From contig CBDCSZ010000001.1 of the NCBI GenBank assembly GCA_965221935.1, positions 124,001 to 188,000 on the forward strand: DNA of 64,000 nt. The letters are read 5' to 3'. Positions within the stretch are counted from its first letter, which is position 1. The number at the start of each line of letters is the position of its first letter. Positions 37,378 to 47,437 of this stretch are shown piece after piece. A program made the position numbers and the translations under genes. The DNA is from JAPOXR01 sp965221935 (lineage in GTDB: Bacteria; Pseudomonadota; Alphaproteobacteria; Rhodobacterales; Rhodobacteraceae). Below the pieces are notes generated by a model. That model saw nothing but the letters and a program-made list of their open reading frames with translations. It did no database searches and was not told the origin of the DNA.

Positions 37378-37830
37378 TCACGCGGCGGGAATGAAACGGA
37401 TGCCGTCAGGCAGAGGCAATGGTTCGTTGGGGCCGTTCACGAACTCAACGGTGGTGAATATCAGCTTCCCGGCACCGATATTCTCAATTGAGTGCAGCAA
37501 ATACTCGCCGGCGGCAAATGTGTAGTGCCTTGTCATCCCGGTTTGGTATTCAAGCTCAGTGATTCTGCCCGACTCATCGTACGACCGGACCCTGCCTGAA
37601 TTGTGCACAGTCCAAAAATAGTCGTTGACATGACAGTGAAACGGGCACCTTTGCCCCGGCTCCAAGTTCAAATGCCAGACCCGCACGCGATCGGTTTCTG
37701 AGACCAGCGCCGTGCCGACGCAGCCATTGTCGGCGTTGTTTCGCATCTCCGTCACCAGCCAGGATGGCCAGTGCGCGCCCCGGCCGCCCTGTTTCACAAA
37801 GAGGTTGGATGTGTCCCGGTTTTCGCTCAT
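37378..37830 (-). CDS. small cupin-domain protein
   Basis: 150 residues. The metal-site pattern is suggested by PFHCHVNDYFW and the later HYTFAAGEYLLHSIENIG. It is a single-domain cupin of unknown reaction. It faces the tRNA and precedes a Gfo/Idh/MocA dehydrogenase on the same strand with a 150-base gap. Beyond the fold, its function is not recognisable. Confidence 0.65.
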   Translation of the reverse strand: MSENRDTSNLFVKQGGRGAHWPSWLVTEMRNNADNGCVGTALVSETDRVRVWHLNLEPGQRCPFHCHVNDYFWTVHNSGRVRSYDESGRITELEYQTGMTRHYTFAAGEYLLHSIENIGAGKLIFTTVEFVNGPNEPLPLPDGIRFIPAA

Positions 37831-37980
37831 GGTTACTCACCTCTGCCGATGAGACAGTGCGCCCCGCCTTGAACAGACTTCATGGCGAGAATGCAGTCAG
37901 CCGTCAAATCCCGCGACCGCTTGCGGTTCGCAGCTGGCTAATCCGGCCAGGAATCGCGTCTGCCGGCAGCGGCGCCGGTC

Positions 37981-39123
37981 TCAGTTCACATCCAGCCAGC
38001 AGCCGCCGTTTGCACTCGACTCGGCAGCGGCGCAGACAACATCGACCATGTGGCGGCCGCTTTCGACATTCGGATAGTCCATGGCCAGCAATCTGCCGGA
38101 CTTGCCGCCGTGTTCGGCTGCGATGATCTCCGCCAGGTCGCGGTAAATATTGGAAAAAGCGAGCACCACGCCTTCCGGGGAACCTTCGTTAATTCGATTG
38201 GCCCGCTGTGCGGCTTCCGAAAGGCCGCTGCCGCCTCGTTCCAGCACTCGCGTCGCGTCGCCGAACGGCGTCCATAGAAGTTGGTCGGGATGTTCGTGCT
38301 GCCAGGCCAGCCCGCCCTTTTCGCCGAACACCTGCAGAGTTAGCCCGTGGCTCCGGCCAACCGCGACGCCGCTGACCCAAAGCCTTCCGACGGCACCGCC
38401 GGCAAGGCGAAACGCCACCCAGGCGTCGTCCTCAAGCTGTCTTCCAGGCACGCAGTACGCAAAGTCCGCCGCCAGGCTGGAGATCGCCTGCCCGGTGACG
38501 AAGCATGCCAAGTGCATCGCGTGACATCCCATATCTGCCATCACGCACGACGGGCCTGCCTGTTCTGGATCGAATCGCCATCTCACGCGCGGATTCTTGT
38601 CATCGTCTGCGTCCGCGAGAAATCCGCCCGCGAACTCGGCCTTTACCAGCCTCACCTTTCCCAATTCTCCGTGCAGCGCCATCGACCGCATCTGACGCAC
38701 CAGCGGATAGCCTGTATAGCCGAAATTCACGGCGCAGATCCGGTTCTTCTCCGCGGCTGTCCGCTCCAGCTCGCGGGCGGTTTCACGGGTCGTTGTCAGC
38801 GGCTTCTCGCAGAGCACGTGGAACCCGGCCCGCAGAAAGGCGCTGGCGATCTCAAAGTGGGTGCTGTTCGGCGTCGCGACGGTTACGAGATCCAGCCGGT
38901 CGCTGTGTGCCGACTCGGCGGCCAGCATTTCTCTCCAATCGCCGTAAACCCGTTCGGAATCCACGCCGAGCTCAACGCCAAAGGCGCGGCTCCGTTCAGG
39001 GTCGATGTCAAACGCGCCGGCGGTGAGTCTGAACATGCGGTCAAGCTCAGCCCCTGCACGGTGAGTGAATCCGATCTGGCTGCCATCTCCGCCTCCGACC
39101 AATCCCCAGCGTAAACTGTGCAT
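37981..39123 (-). CDS. Gfo/Idh/MocA family dehydrogenase
   Basis: 380 residues from the Met at 39123 (preceded by ggaaaggaaatc); the ORF extension to 39225 adds no homology. The N-terminal Rossmann domain has WGLVGGGDGSQIG, LCEKPLTTT is the family EKP motif with catalytic Lys, and MADMGCHAMHLA holds the active His. It oxidises or reduces a sugar, inositol or derivative using NAD(P). It is divergent from the next dehydrogenase, with 197 bases between that likely carry both promoters. Confidence 0.85.
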   Translation of the reverse strand: MHSLRWGLVGGGDGSQIGFTHRAGAELDRMFRLTAGAFDIDPERSRAFGVELGVDSERVYGDWREMLAAESAHSDRLDLVTVATPNSTHFEIASAFLRAGFHVLCEKPLTTTRETARELERTAAEKNRICAVNFGYTGYPLVRQMRSMALHGELGKVRLVKAEFAGGFLADADDDKNPRVRWRFDPEQAGPSCVMADMGCHAMHLACFVTGQAISSLAADFAYCVPGRQLEDDAWVAFRLAGGAVGRLWVSGVAVGRSHGLTLQVFGEKGGLAWQHEHPDQLLWTPFGDATRVLERGGSGLSEAAQRANRINEGSPEGVVLAFSNIYRDLAEIIAAEHGGKSGRLLAMDYPNVESGRHMVDVVCAAAESSANGGCWLDVN

Positions 39124-39320
39124 GGAAATGATTTCCTTTCCGATGACTCCAATGCGCGCTTGTAGTCGCCTCAAGACAACAACCGCAAGCGGGCAGGCGG
39201 CGCGCATCCGGGCAGTGTCCGGCAAAACTTATGCGATTGAATTGCGCAGCGAAAACCGTCATCTTTTGGCTGATTGTTGTGCGGCGGCGGGCGCCGCGCT
39301 GGCCAAAAGGGGATTTCATC

Positions 39321-40328
39321 ATGGCGAGACTCGCTGTCATCGGCTGCGGACGAATTGGCAAAATGCATGCCGTAAACATCATCAGAAATCCCGGAACGCG
39401 CCTTGTGGGCGTCTTTGATATCGACAGCGCCGCCGCCTCGCGATTTGCAAACGAGAACAATGTCCGCGCATTCGGCAGTTTTGCGGAAGTGACGCAAGAC
39501 CCGGAAGTCGAAGGCGTCATCGTGGCTTCGGCGACCGGAACCCACGCCGATTACATTGAAGCGTCGGTGGCATCGGGCACCGCGGTCCTGTGTGAAAAAC
39601 CGATCGATCTTAATCTCAATCGCGTCAACCGCTGCCGCGACGCCATCGAAGGAACCGATGTTCCAATACAAGTGGGCTTCAACCGCCGGTTTGACCCGGG
39701 CCATGCCGCGGTCAGGGAAGCGGCGAATTCCGGTGAGATTGGCGACATTCACCAAGTGATCATCACATCCCGCGATCCCGATTTGCCGCCGCGGCAGTAT
39801 TTCGAGCACGCGGGCGACGTTATGCGCGACATGACGATTCATGACTTCGATCTTGCCCGGTTCATGCTTGATGCCGAACCGACGGAAGTATTCGCCTTTG
39901 CAGGACGATTGGTTGACCCGGCGCTGATGGCGGAGGTCGGAGACTACGACACGGCAATGCTGCTATTGCGCACCGAAGACGGAAAACAGTGCAACATTAA
40001 CAATTCCCGGCGCGCCGTCTACGGGTATGACCAAAGGGTGGAGATTCACGGAAGCGACGGGATGGTTGTGAGCGGCAACCGCCGTCCGCACGAATTCCGC
40101 CGGCACAGCGCGTCAGCATCCGACATTGCGGCGCCCAACCTCCATTTTTTCATTGAACGATACCAAGAGTCGTTCTTGGCGGAAATCAACCATTTCGCGC
40201 ATTGCATAAAGACCAAATCCTCCCCATCGCCCGGATTCAATGACGGGCGCGCCGCCCTCGTGTTGGCCGAGGCCGCCAATCTTTCAATCCGGGAAGGGCG
40301 TTTGGTCCGAGTGGACGAGATTTCCTGA
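39321..40328 (+). CDS. iolG: inositol 2-dehydrogenase-like protein (Gfo/Idh/MocA)
   Basis: 335 residues. ARLAVIGCGRIGKMHAVNI (NAD site), LCEKPIDLN (EKP motif), QVGFNRRFDPGH and DMTIHDFDLARFM (catalytic Asp/His) are a good match to myo-inositol 2-dehydrogenases. ATG 39321 follows aaaaggggattt. Family is certain; inositol as substrate is likely but not proven. Confidence 0.82.
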   Translation: MARLAVIGCGRIGKMHAVNIIRNPGTRLVGVFDIDSAAASRFANENNVRAFGSFAEVTQDPEVEGVIVASATGTHADYIEASVASGTAVLCEKPIDLNLNRVNRCRDAIEGTDVPIQVGFNRRFDPGHAAVREAANSGEIGDIHQVIITSRDPDLPPRQYFEHAGDVMRDMTIHDFDLARFMLDAEPTEVFAFAGRLVDPALMAEVGDYDTAMLLLRTEDGKQCNINNSRRAVYGYDQRVEIHGSDGMVVSGNRRPHEFRRHSASASDIAAPNLHFFIERYQESFLAEINHFAHCIKTKSSPSPGFNDGRAALVLAEAANLSIREGRLVRVDEIS

Positions 40329-40390
40329 CAGGTATTGGGCGGCGCATTGCGCGCCAGCCATTCCTGCAAGGCGAATGAGCGGCGCCGAAG

Positions 40391-41511
40391 GTGAAAAAGA
40401 AAAAACTGCGCATTGGCCTGATCGGGTCGGGCTTTATGGGCATGACGCACGTGTTCGGCTACGCGACCGCCGCGCGCGTGTTCAATCTTCCCTATGACCT
40501 TGAGTTTGAGTGCGTCGCCGATGCCACCCCGGAGCTCGCGAGCGTTGCGGCCCGCCGTTTCGGCTTTAACCGCAGCGCGGCAAGCTGGGCGGAACTGGCC
40601 GCTGACCCGTCGATCGATATTTTGGATATCACTGCGCCGAACCGGTTCCACAAGGAAATTGCGCTCGCCGGAATCGCCGCCGGCAAGCATGTCTACTGCG
40701 AAAAGCCGCTGGCAGCCAACGGTCATGACGCACAGGAAATGGCGCTCGCCGCAGAGGACGCGGAAGTGGTGACACAGGTTGGATTCAATTACCTCTCCAA
40801 CCCGATGTTCATGCTCGCAAAATCCATGATTGCCGATGGGATGCTGGGCGAAATCAGGCGGTTTCGGGGTGTTCACGCCGAAGATTACATGGTGGACGCA
40901 GGGGCGTTGTGGACGTGGCGGCTTGAACCTGCCGGCGGCGGGGCATTCGCCGATCTCGGCAGTCACGTCATTGCGACCGCCGAGTTCCTCATCGGTCCAA
41001 TAGAACGGCTGTTCGGCAGCATGACGACCGTTGTGCCGGCGCGGCCGGGTCCGAAATGGCGCTCTGTCTCCGGTCGAAGTTGACGATTGCGGCTATGCCC
41101 CTGCTGCGGTTCAGGAACGGCGCCTGCGGCAGCGCGGAAGCCAGCTGGATCGCCACCGGTCAGAAAATGCAGCATGACTTTGAGATCTACGGCAGCGAAG
41201 GCGCATTGACGTTCAGCCAGGAAAGGTTGAACGAGTTGCGCTATTTTGATCGCTCCGGCGGCGGCAATCTTCAGGGATTCCGGACGATCCTTGCTGGCCC
41301 TGAGCACCAGCCCTACGGTCAATTCTGTGTCGCGCCTGGCCATCAGCTCGGCTACAACGATTTAAAAGCCATTGAAATTGCAGGATTCGTAAACGCAATT
41401 GCCGGTCTTGAGCCTGAGCCATTTGGATTTCGGGCCGGGACGCGCGTGCAGTCTCTCGTCGATCTTGTTCACGAATCCTCCCGTTCCCAGTGTTGGCTGG
41501 AAGCCCCTTGA
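40391..41511 (+). pseudogene. Gfo/Idh/MocA family dehydrogenase, doubly frameshifted
   Basis: It starts at GTG 40391. The first 220 residues are a normal dehydrogenase: IGLIGSGFMGMTHVFGY, YCEKPLAANG and ADLGSHVIATAEFL. Between about 41048 and 41100 the coding signal moves through two other frames (a short PVEVDDCGYA in one, then LLRFRNGACGSAEASW in another) and ends TGA at 41509-41511. Two indels are needed to rejoin it, making a simple one-off assembly error less likely. Confidence 0.85.
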
Positions 41512-41535
41512 AAACCAATCCCGCCGGAGAATCCC

Positions 41536-42495
41536 ATGCCAGAACTCGTCATCATTCAGCCGCTTCAGCCAGTCGCCTACAAGGTCCTGGAAGGCAGAAC
41601 AGATGTTTCCCTGCATATCCTGCGCAAGGTGTCGCCTGAAATCATTGCGGCGAATATTGCCGATGCTGACGCCCTCACGGTTCGCACGGCGCCATTGCCA
41701 CCCGAGGCGCTTGACGCAGCGACGAGGCTCCGCGTCATTTCAAGGCATGGCGTTGGCTATGACAACATCCCGGTCGATTACTGCACCAAGCGCAGAATCG
41801 CCGTTACAATCACTGCCGATGCAAACTCTGTTTCCGTCGCCGAGCACGCCATGTTTCTCATGCTTGCCGCCGCCCGCAATGCCAATCTTATGGATTCCGC
41901 GGTCCGGGACAGCAATTTCGATGCACGGTCAGATCATCTAGGTTTGGAGCTGTCGGGGAGAACACTGCTGATCGTCGGGTTCGGGCGCATCGGCAGACAG
42001 CTCGCGGCGAGAGCACAGGCGTTCGGCATGCGAGTGATCGTGTATGATCCCTTCGTAGCCGAAACCCGGCAGGAACATGTTGAAATCGTGGCCGATCTCA
42101 ATGCGGGTCTCGCGCAGGCCGACGTGCTCAGCATGCACGTTCCGTTGACCGATGCGACACGAGGCCTGATAGGCGCACGCGAGCTCGACCTGCTCAGGGA
42201 CCGGGCCATTGTCATTAACGCAAGCCGGGGCGGATTGATTGATGAGCGCGCGCTGCTCGAAAGGATCAGGTCGGGCAAACTGCACGGAGCAGGCATCGAC
42301 ACATTTGAAACCGAGCCGCCGGCCGAGGATTCGCCCTTGTTGGGCGACCGGCGGATTGTGCTCAGTCCGCACTCTGCGGCTTTGACGCTGGAATCGCTCG
42401 ATGCGATGGGAAGGCAGTCGGTGCAGAATGCGCTCGACGGCATCGACGGCACGTTGCGGCGCGAGGTGGTTGTCAATCCGGAAGTCCTGGACTGA
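41536..42495 (+). CDS. D-2-hydroxyacid dehydrogenase (phosphoglycerate dehydrogenase-like)
   Basis: 319 residues. LLIVGFGRIGRQLAARA is the NAD motif, INASRGGLIDERAL and SPHSAALT with the catalytic His are present. There is no ACT or ASB regulatory domain, so it is not a full-length SerA. Its place after the Gfo/Idh genes suggests a role in sugar-acid breakdown. The substrate is unknown. Confidence 0.85.
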   Translation: MPELVIIQPLQPVAYKVLEGRTDVSLHILRKVSPEIIAANIADADALTVRTAPLPPEALDAATRLRVISRHGVGYDNIPVDYCTKRRIAVTITADANSVSVAEHAMFLMLAAARNANLMDSAVRDSNFDARSDHLGLELSGRTLLIVGFGRIGRQLAARAQAFGMRVIVYDPFVAETRQEHVEIVADLNAGLAQADVLSMHVPLTDATRGLIGARELDLLRDRAIVINASRGGLIDERALLERIRSGKLHGAGIDTFETEPPAEDSPLLGDRRIVLSPHSAALTLESLDAMGRQSVQNALDGIDGTLRREVVVNPEVLD

Positions 42496-42562
42496 TGTCA
42501 GCTCACACGGCCAATGGCAAGGCGCTTGCCGTCAGAGCCGGCCCCTTCAGCGATATCCGCGC

Positions 42563-43366
42563 TCAATCAAAATAGTTTGGCACCATGGTCTGGGTGGAAA
42601 ACGGCGGACGGATGTATCCCTGCGAGCTTTCCCGGCGCGGCAGCTCGACTGGTTCCGGCGTGATATCTTCATACTCGATCTGGTTTAAAAAATGCCGGAT
42701 ACAGTTCAGGCGCGCCAGACGCTTGCTGTCGGCGTCTACGACAAACCAGGGCGACGGTTCGGTGTCCGTTCCTGCAAACATGTCGTCTTTTGCCTTGGAA
42801 TAATCGACCCATTTTGACCTCGACTCCATGTCCATCGGGGACAGCTTCCACCGCTTGTGCGGTTCGTTCAAACGGCTGTTGAACCGCTTCTCCTGCTCTT
42901 CGTCCGAAACAGAAAACCAATACTTGATCAGTTTGATCCCCGAACGCTGCAGCATCCCTTCAAACTCTGGGCAGGAGCGCATGAACTCGTCGTATTCCTC
43001 TTCGGTGCAGAACCCCATCACGCGCTCAACCCCGGCGCGATTGTACCAGCTGCGATCGAACAGCACGATTTCTCCGGCGGCCGGAAGGTGCGCGCAGTAG
43101 CGCTGAAAATACCATTGTGTACTTTCCCGCTCTGTCGGCACCGGCAACGCGACCACGCGGCAGATCCTTGGATTCAAGTGCTGAGTGATGCGCTTGATGA
43201 CGCCTCCCTTGCCCGCCGCGTCGCGTCCTTCGAAAATCACGACGATCTTAAGCCCTTCGCGCTTGACCCAGCCCTGAAGTTTCACAAGCTCCAGTTGAAT
43301 CTCGAACAGAGCGTTCTCGTATCTCCGCTTTTTGATCCCTTTGCGCTGCTTGTTCTTCTTGACCAT
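42563..43366 (-). CDS. ppk2: polyphosphate kinase 2
   Basis: 267 residues, a compact single-domain PPK2. Walker A EGRDAAGKGG, VALPVPTERE, lid region and Walker B FDRSWYNRAGVERVMG are intact. It transfers phosphate between polyphosphate and nucleoside diphosphates. It is convergent with the hydroxyacid dehydrogenase and divergent from the VOC gene. No lesion is present. Confidence 0.93.
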   Translation of the reverse strand: MVKKNKQRKGIKKRRYENALFEIQLELVKLQGWVKREGLKIVVIFEGRDAAGKGGVIKRITQHLNPRICRVVALPVPTERESTQWYFQRYCAHLPAAGEIVLFDRSWYNRAGVERVMGFCTEEEYDEFMRSCPEFEGMLQRSGIKLIKYWFSVSDEEQEKRFNSRLNEPHKRWKLSPMDMESRSKWVDYSKAKDDMFAGTDTEPSPWFVVDADSKRLARLNCIRHFLNQIEYEDITPEPVELPRRESSQGYIRPPFSTQTMVPNYFD

Positions 43367-43619
43367 TTTTGTCTCCTCCTCGCCGTTGGCGAATTCCGGC
43401 TGTGTCCGTCTTCAGGAATTCCCTTTCCGCCGAACGTTCACCATATCGCACCGGATGCAAATCCGGGCGCCGTCACACGATCCTGAACGCTTCAGCGGCT
43501 GGACCGATAAGCGGACGCAACACAAGTCTTTAGACACAGCCGATGAACCGATAGTATTCGGTCAGCGGAGGGCCATTTGCTCCCCGGATTCAAGCAACGC
43601 GATCGGAGTCTTGCTCACA

Positions 43620-43973
43620 ATGCCAGACCATCACAAAATCGACTATGTCGAGTTTCCCTGCAACGATTTTCGGAGTTCTAAGGATTTTTTCGCACAGGTG
43701 TTCGGATGGAAATTCACTGACTATGGGCCTGGCTACTCCGCGTTTTCCGGCGCCGGGCTTGAGGGTGGGTTCTATGCCGGCGATCTGGTCAGCCGCGCCG
43801 ACAGCGGGGCCGCGCTGGTCGTGTTGTTCAGCGATGATCTGGAGGCGACGCAGCGGCAGGTGGAACGCGCCGGCGGTTCGATCGTGAAACAGATTTTCTC
43901 CTTCCCGGGCGGACGGCGATTTCATTTCCTGGAGCCAAGCGGAAATGAATTGGCCGTTTGGTCCGACAAATGA
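43620..43973 (+). CDS. VOC (glyoxalase/bleomycin resistance) family protein
   Basis: 117 residues with the beta-alpha-beta-beta-beta fold pattern: IDYVEFPCNDFRSSKDFF at the start and FHFLEPSGNELAVWSD at the end. ATG 43620 is chosen because homology starts right there; the longer upstream frame has none. The reaction is unknown. Confidence 0.8.
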   Translation: MPDHHKIDYVEFPCNDFRSSKDFFAQVFGWKFTDYGPGYSAFSGAGLEGGFYAGDLVSRADSGAALVVLFSDDLEATQRQVERAGGSIVKQIFSFPGGRRFHFLEPSGNELAVWSDK

Positions 43974-44073
43974 CGACAGGTTCAACTGTGTCGATGCAGG
44001 GGCCCGCGGTCGCGTGTGCCGGAGGAGGCCGGGGACAAATTCACTGATTTGTGCCGCTGCCGGCGATTGCGGT

Positions 44074-44457
44074 TCAACAACAGGCGGTGATTTCGACCTC
44101 GACTTCGAATTCCGGCCGCGCAAAACCTGCAACGATCATGAGCGTCGACGCAGGCGGGTCACGCAAATCGGCGATCCATTCATCGCGTGCCTTCATATAG
44201 TGTCGCAATGCGCCCCGATGCGAAACGAAGGCGTTGATGCGGGCCACGTGCCGCGGCTGCAGACCTGCTTTTGCCAAAATGCCAGAGACATTCGCAAAAC
44301 ACTGGACCGCCTGATCGTAGGCGCCGTCCGGAATTGAGCCGTCCGGAGCAATGCCCAGCTGGCCTGAAACGTACAGTGTCCGGCCGGCCGTCAAGATGCC
44401 ATGTGAGTAGTTGGCAAACGGCGGATAGATTGTTTCCGGATTGACTGCAGTTCTCAT
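44074..44457 (-). CDS. RidA/YjgF/UK114 family protein
   Basis: 127 residues. VSGQLGIAPDG, the QAVQCFANVSGILAKAG helix and the late VEVEITA strand identify the family; members hydrolyse reactive enamines/imines or have related hydrolase activity. The usual catalytic Arg is in the segment VAGFARPEFEVEVE, where the typical spacing is kept. It is convergent with the VOC gene. Confidence 0.8.
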   Translation of the reverse strand: MRTAVNPETIYPPFANYSHGILTAGRTLYVSGQLGIAPDGSIPDGAYDQAVQCFANVSGILAKAGLQPRHVARINAFVSHRGALRHYMKARDEWIADLRDPPASTLMIVAGFARPEFEVEVEITACC

Positions 44458-45126
44458 TGCCCAACTCCTGCCAAGACATCGTAATTAACTATTCCGTCAT
44501 CGGCCGCTGAAGCAAGCAGCTGCGCAGCCTCACCATATTGACAGCAGAAACCCTGCGTCCACACTTGCCTGTTGGGCCGGGAAACCCGCTATTTGGATTG
44601 CGGCGGCGCCTTTCAGCCTGCCGCACCATATCGGTGTCTTTCCCTCGCCGCTTCACCGGAGGTGCCGCGCGCCTGCGCAGCCCTGTTCAAACATTCGATC
44701 CGCTGCCCGACACCTTTCGATCCGGGGAGCGTCTGCTGCGCCCTTGAGAATCTCCCGCTGCGCGCCGAGGCCGGGAAGCGGCAGCGGACACGGCTGAACC
44801 GAAGGGCGCAAAACTCACAGGGGCAGGCTGGAGGGAATCGGGCGCGGAAAGCTGAGGAGAATTTTGAACCGTATCGAAGGAGCGAAGCGTCGCAGGCGGG
44901 CGCAAATCCTTCCTCCGCCGGACTTAGCCATCCCGACCGCGGCATAGACGGCGCGGAGACCTGCTGAATCTCAAAAACCTCGGCGCGGTCTTGGCGCATA
45001 CACAATGCGGCCCCTGTGGCACCTGCCCTTCAGACCTTCCAGAAAGACTTTGCAGAAAGCGCCTGACTTAAAAAAGACGGGCACCGCTAGGGCAATCCCA
45101 GCACTTTAACAATTGAGAGGAACTGA
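44458..45126. other. 669-bp intergenic region, no gene recognised
   Basis: Several frames of 60-130 codons exist, but they overlap each other, show no family similarity and lack ribosome binding sites. The last part (45060-45120) is AT-richer and probably holds the promoter of the ABC operon; gagaggaactga is the ribosome binding site for the gene at 45127. Confidence 0.5.
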
Positions 45127-46380
45127 ATGTCAAAATCATTACGCACTTCGACCGCGGCCGCGGCAATGATCGCGGGTCTTGCCGGCGGCGCCTATGCGGA
45201 CTCCCTGTCCGGCACGCTGCGGATTATCTCAGATATGTCAAACCCGGGTCCCCGCACGGTCATGACTCAGCTTGCAGCTGACTTTGACGCGATGCACCCG
45301 GATCTGACCGTTGAGCTGGAAATCGTCGACCGCGAGGCATGGAAAAGTCAGATTCGCAACGCTCTTTCTGCGAACCCGCCGGATGTCGTGAACTGGTATG
45401 CCGCCAACCGAATGGCGCCCTACGTCAATGCCGGACTGTTCATGGACATCTCGGAAATGTACGGCAATGGCGACCTGCCGGGCTTGGATGCGGTAAAGGG
45501 CGCATTGACCATCGACGGCAAGCAGTGGGGGGTTCCATACACATACTATCAGTGGGGAATCTATTACCGCGAAGATATTTTTAACGAACTTGGCCTGTCC
45601 GAACCGGCGACTTTCGCTGAGGAAATCGCAAACTGCGGAAAGGTGATTGAGTCGGGCCGCAATTGTTATGCAATCGGCTCCAAATACCTTTGGACCGCCG
45701 GCGGCTGGTTCGATTACCTTAATATGCGGACCAACGGGTTCGATTTCCACATGCAGCTGGCCCGCGGCGAAATTGCCTGGACGGATGACCGCGTGCGGGA
45801 AACATTCGCCAACTGGCGCAAGCTGATCGATATGGGGGCCTATATCGACGATCACCAGTCATACAAATGGCAGGACGCCCTCACCTTCGTGGTCAACGGC
45901 GAAGCGACAGCTTATTTGATCGGGAATTTCGCTATTCCGCACCTGCGTTCCGCCGGCATGACCGACGCCCAGCTGGACTTCTACCAATTCCCGGCAATCG
46001 CCGATGTCGCGATGGGTGAAGATGCGCCAACGGACACCTTCCATATTGCTTCCGGCGCGGAGAATGTGGAAGCCGCGAAGGCCTTTCTGCAATTCGTGAC
46101 ATCTTCTGACGTCCAGACCAGCATCAATGGACCTGACGGTCTGGGGCAGCTGCCGATCAACGCGGACGCCTCAGTCGCGGATGACGAATTCATCGTGCGG
46201 GGTTTCGACATGCTGTCCAACAACGCAACCGGCGGCATTGCGCAGTTCTTTGACCGTGATTTCCCGGCCGAAATGGCCGCTTTGGGGATGGAAGGGCTGC
46301 AAGAGTTCATGGTGTTCCCAGACCATCTGGAAGACATCCTGAATCGCTTGGAATCGGCGCGTCAACGGATCTACAACTGA
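45127..46380 (+). CDS. ABC sugar transporter substrate-binding protein
   Basis: 417 residues with a signal peptide (MSKSLRTSTAAAAMIAGLAG, cleavage near AYA-DS). The fold follows family-1 solute-binding proteins such as UgpB/MalE: GTLRIISDMSNPG at the start, PDVVNWYAANRMAPYVNAG, and a Trp/Tyr-rich pocket segment (GVPYTYYQWGIYYREDIF). It binds a sugar or sugar derivative in the periplasm. It is followed by two permease genes, the second broken; no ATPase is in the operon. Confidence 0.88.
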   Translation: MSKSLRTSTAAAAMIAGLAGGAYADSLSGTLRIISDMSNPGPRTVMTQLAADFDAMHPDLTVELEIVDREAWKSQIRNALSANPPDVVNWYAANRMAPYVNAGLFMDISEMYGNGDLPGLDAVKGALTIDGKQWGVPYTYYQWGIYYREDIFNELGLSEPATFAEEIANCGKVIESGRNCYAIGSKYLWTAGGWFDYLNMRTNGFDFHMQLARGEIAWTDDRVRETFANWRKLIDMGAYIDDHQSYKWQDALTFVVNGEATAYLIGNFAIPHLRSAGMTDAQLDFYQFPAIADVAMGEDAPTDTFHIASGAENVEAAKAFLQFVTSSDVQTSINGPDGLGQLPINADASVADDEFIVRGFDMLSNNATGGIAQFFDRDFPAEMAALGMEGLQEFMVFPDHLEDILNRLESARQRIYN

Positions 46381-46392
46381 TCTGCTAACTCG

Positions 46393-46416
46393 TGTGCCCC
46401 GCCCTGGCGGGGCACA
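46393..46416 (+). promoter_or_regulatory. intercistronic GC-rich hairpin after the binding-protein gene
   Basis: TGTGCCCCGCC pairs perfectly with GGCGGGGCACA around a two-base centre (11 bp). No U-run follows. Hairpins here in ABC operons commonly limit downstream reading and protect the upstream message, which keeps binding protein in excess. Confidence 0.7.
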
Positions 46417-46493
46417 TCTCAACCGGGCCAGACACCTTGCGGAAGCACCGCTTCAACACACAATTCGCAGCACCTGATCCGGGGAGAGAAACC

Positions 46494-47417
46494 ATGAACG
46501 CGGCGGTGAATTCCCAAGGATGGTTTGCCCGCAACCGGATGACCGTCACACCTGTTCTGTTCCTGTTGCCCGGTGTCCTGTTCTTCGCGGTCTACGTGAT
46601 CATTCCGATTATACAAAGCTTTTATATTTCGGCATTTGAATGGAACGGGCTCGGAGAACTGTCGGAACAGGGCGAATACGTCGGCATGCGCAATTATCAG
46701 GAATTGTTCACCGACCGCGCATTTGAAGTTTCGCTTTGGAACAATGTGAAATGGCTGGTTCTATACCTTCTTGCCATACCTGCTGGACTTTTTATCGCAC
46801 TGTTCCTGAACCAGACAATTGTCGGCATCCGAATTTACAAGTCTCTGTTCTTTTTCCCATTTGTCCTCAGCCAGGTTGTGGTCGGCTTGGTTTTTTCCTG
46901 GTTCTACCTGCCTCGGGAAGGGCTTCTCAACGCGATCATAACCTTTTTCGGGTTTGAGTCGGTCAACATACTCGGTGATCCGACACTTGCCACCTATGGC
47001 ATCATCGCGGCCGGTCTGTGGCCGCAGACCGCCTACTGCATGATCCTGTATCTCACTGGACTGAATGCGGTTGACCCGGAACAGGTCGAGGCCGGCCGGC
47101 TGGACCGCGCAAGGGGATGGCGGATGCTCTGGTATGTCATATTGCCGCAGCTCCGGCCAGCGACGTTTATCGCCTTTGTTGTGACAATCATTGGCGCGCT
47201 GAGATCGTTTGACATGATTTCGGTGATGACAAACGGCGGCCCGTTCGGTTCAACCCGGGTCCTCAGCTTCTACATGTTCGAAAAGGCCTTGTCGGAATAC
47301 GGATTCCGGATGGGTTACGGGTCCGCGATCGCGGTTGTCCTGTTCCTCATCATGCTGGTCTTCATCGTATACTTCCTGTGGTCGATGTACTTGGACGAGC
47401 GCGGCTCGCGGCATTAG
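46494..47417 (+). CDS. ABC sugar transporter permease (MalF/UgpA type)
   Basis: 307 residues with six membrane spans. The first hydrophobic segment is VLFLLPGVLFFAVYVIIPII, and the EAA-like loop is EAGRLDRARGWRMLWYVILP, which contacts the ATPase. ATG 46494 follows ggggagagaaacc. It is intact. Confidence 0.9.
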   Translation: MNAAVNSQGWFARNRMTVTPVLFLLPGVLFFAVYVIIPIIQSFYISAFEWNGLGELSEQGEYVGMRNYQELFTDRAFEVSLWNNVKWLVLYLLAIPAGLFIALFLNQTIVGIRIYKSLFFFPFVLSQVVVGLVFSWFYLPREGLLNAIITFFGFESVNILGDPTLATYGIIAAGLWPQTAYCMILYLTGLNAVDPEQVEAGRLDRARGWRMLWYVILPQLRPATFIAFVVTIIGALRSFDMISVMTNGGPFGSTRVLSFYMFEKALSEYGFRMGYGSAIAVVLFLIMLVFIVYFLWSMYLDERGSRH

Positions 47418-47437
47418 AGAGGGGAGGAGGCTCGGTC

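Noticed and set aside
44538..45005. Overlapping ORFs of 69-131 codons between ridA and the ABC operon
   Set aside because: They overlap on both strands, have low-complexity Arg/Pro composition typical of shadow frames in GC-rich DNA, and have no ribosome binding sites.
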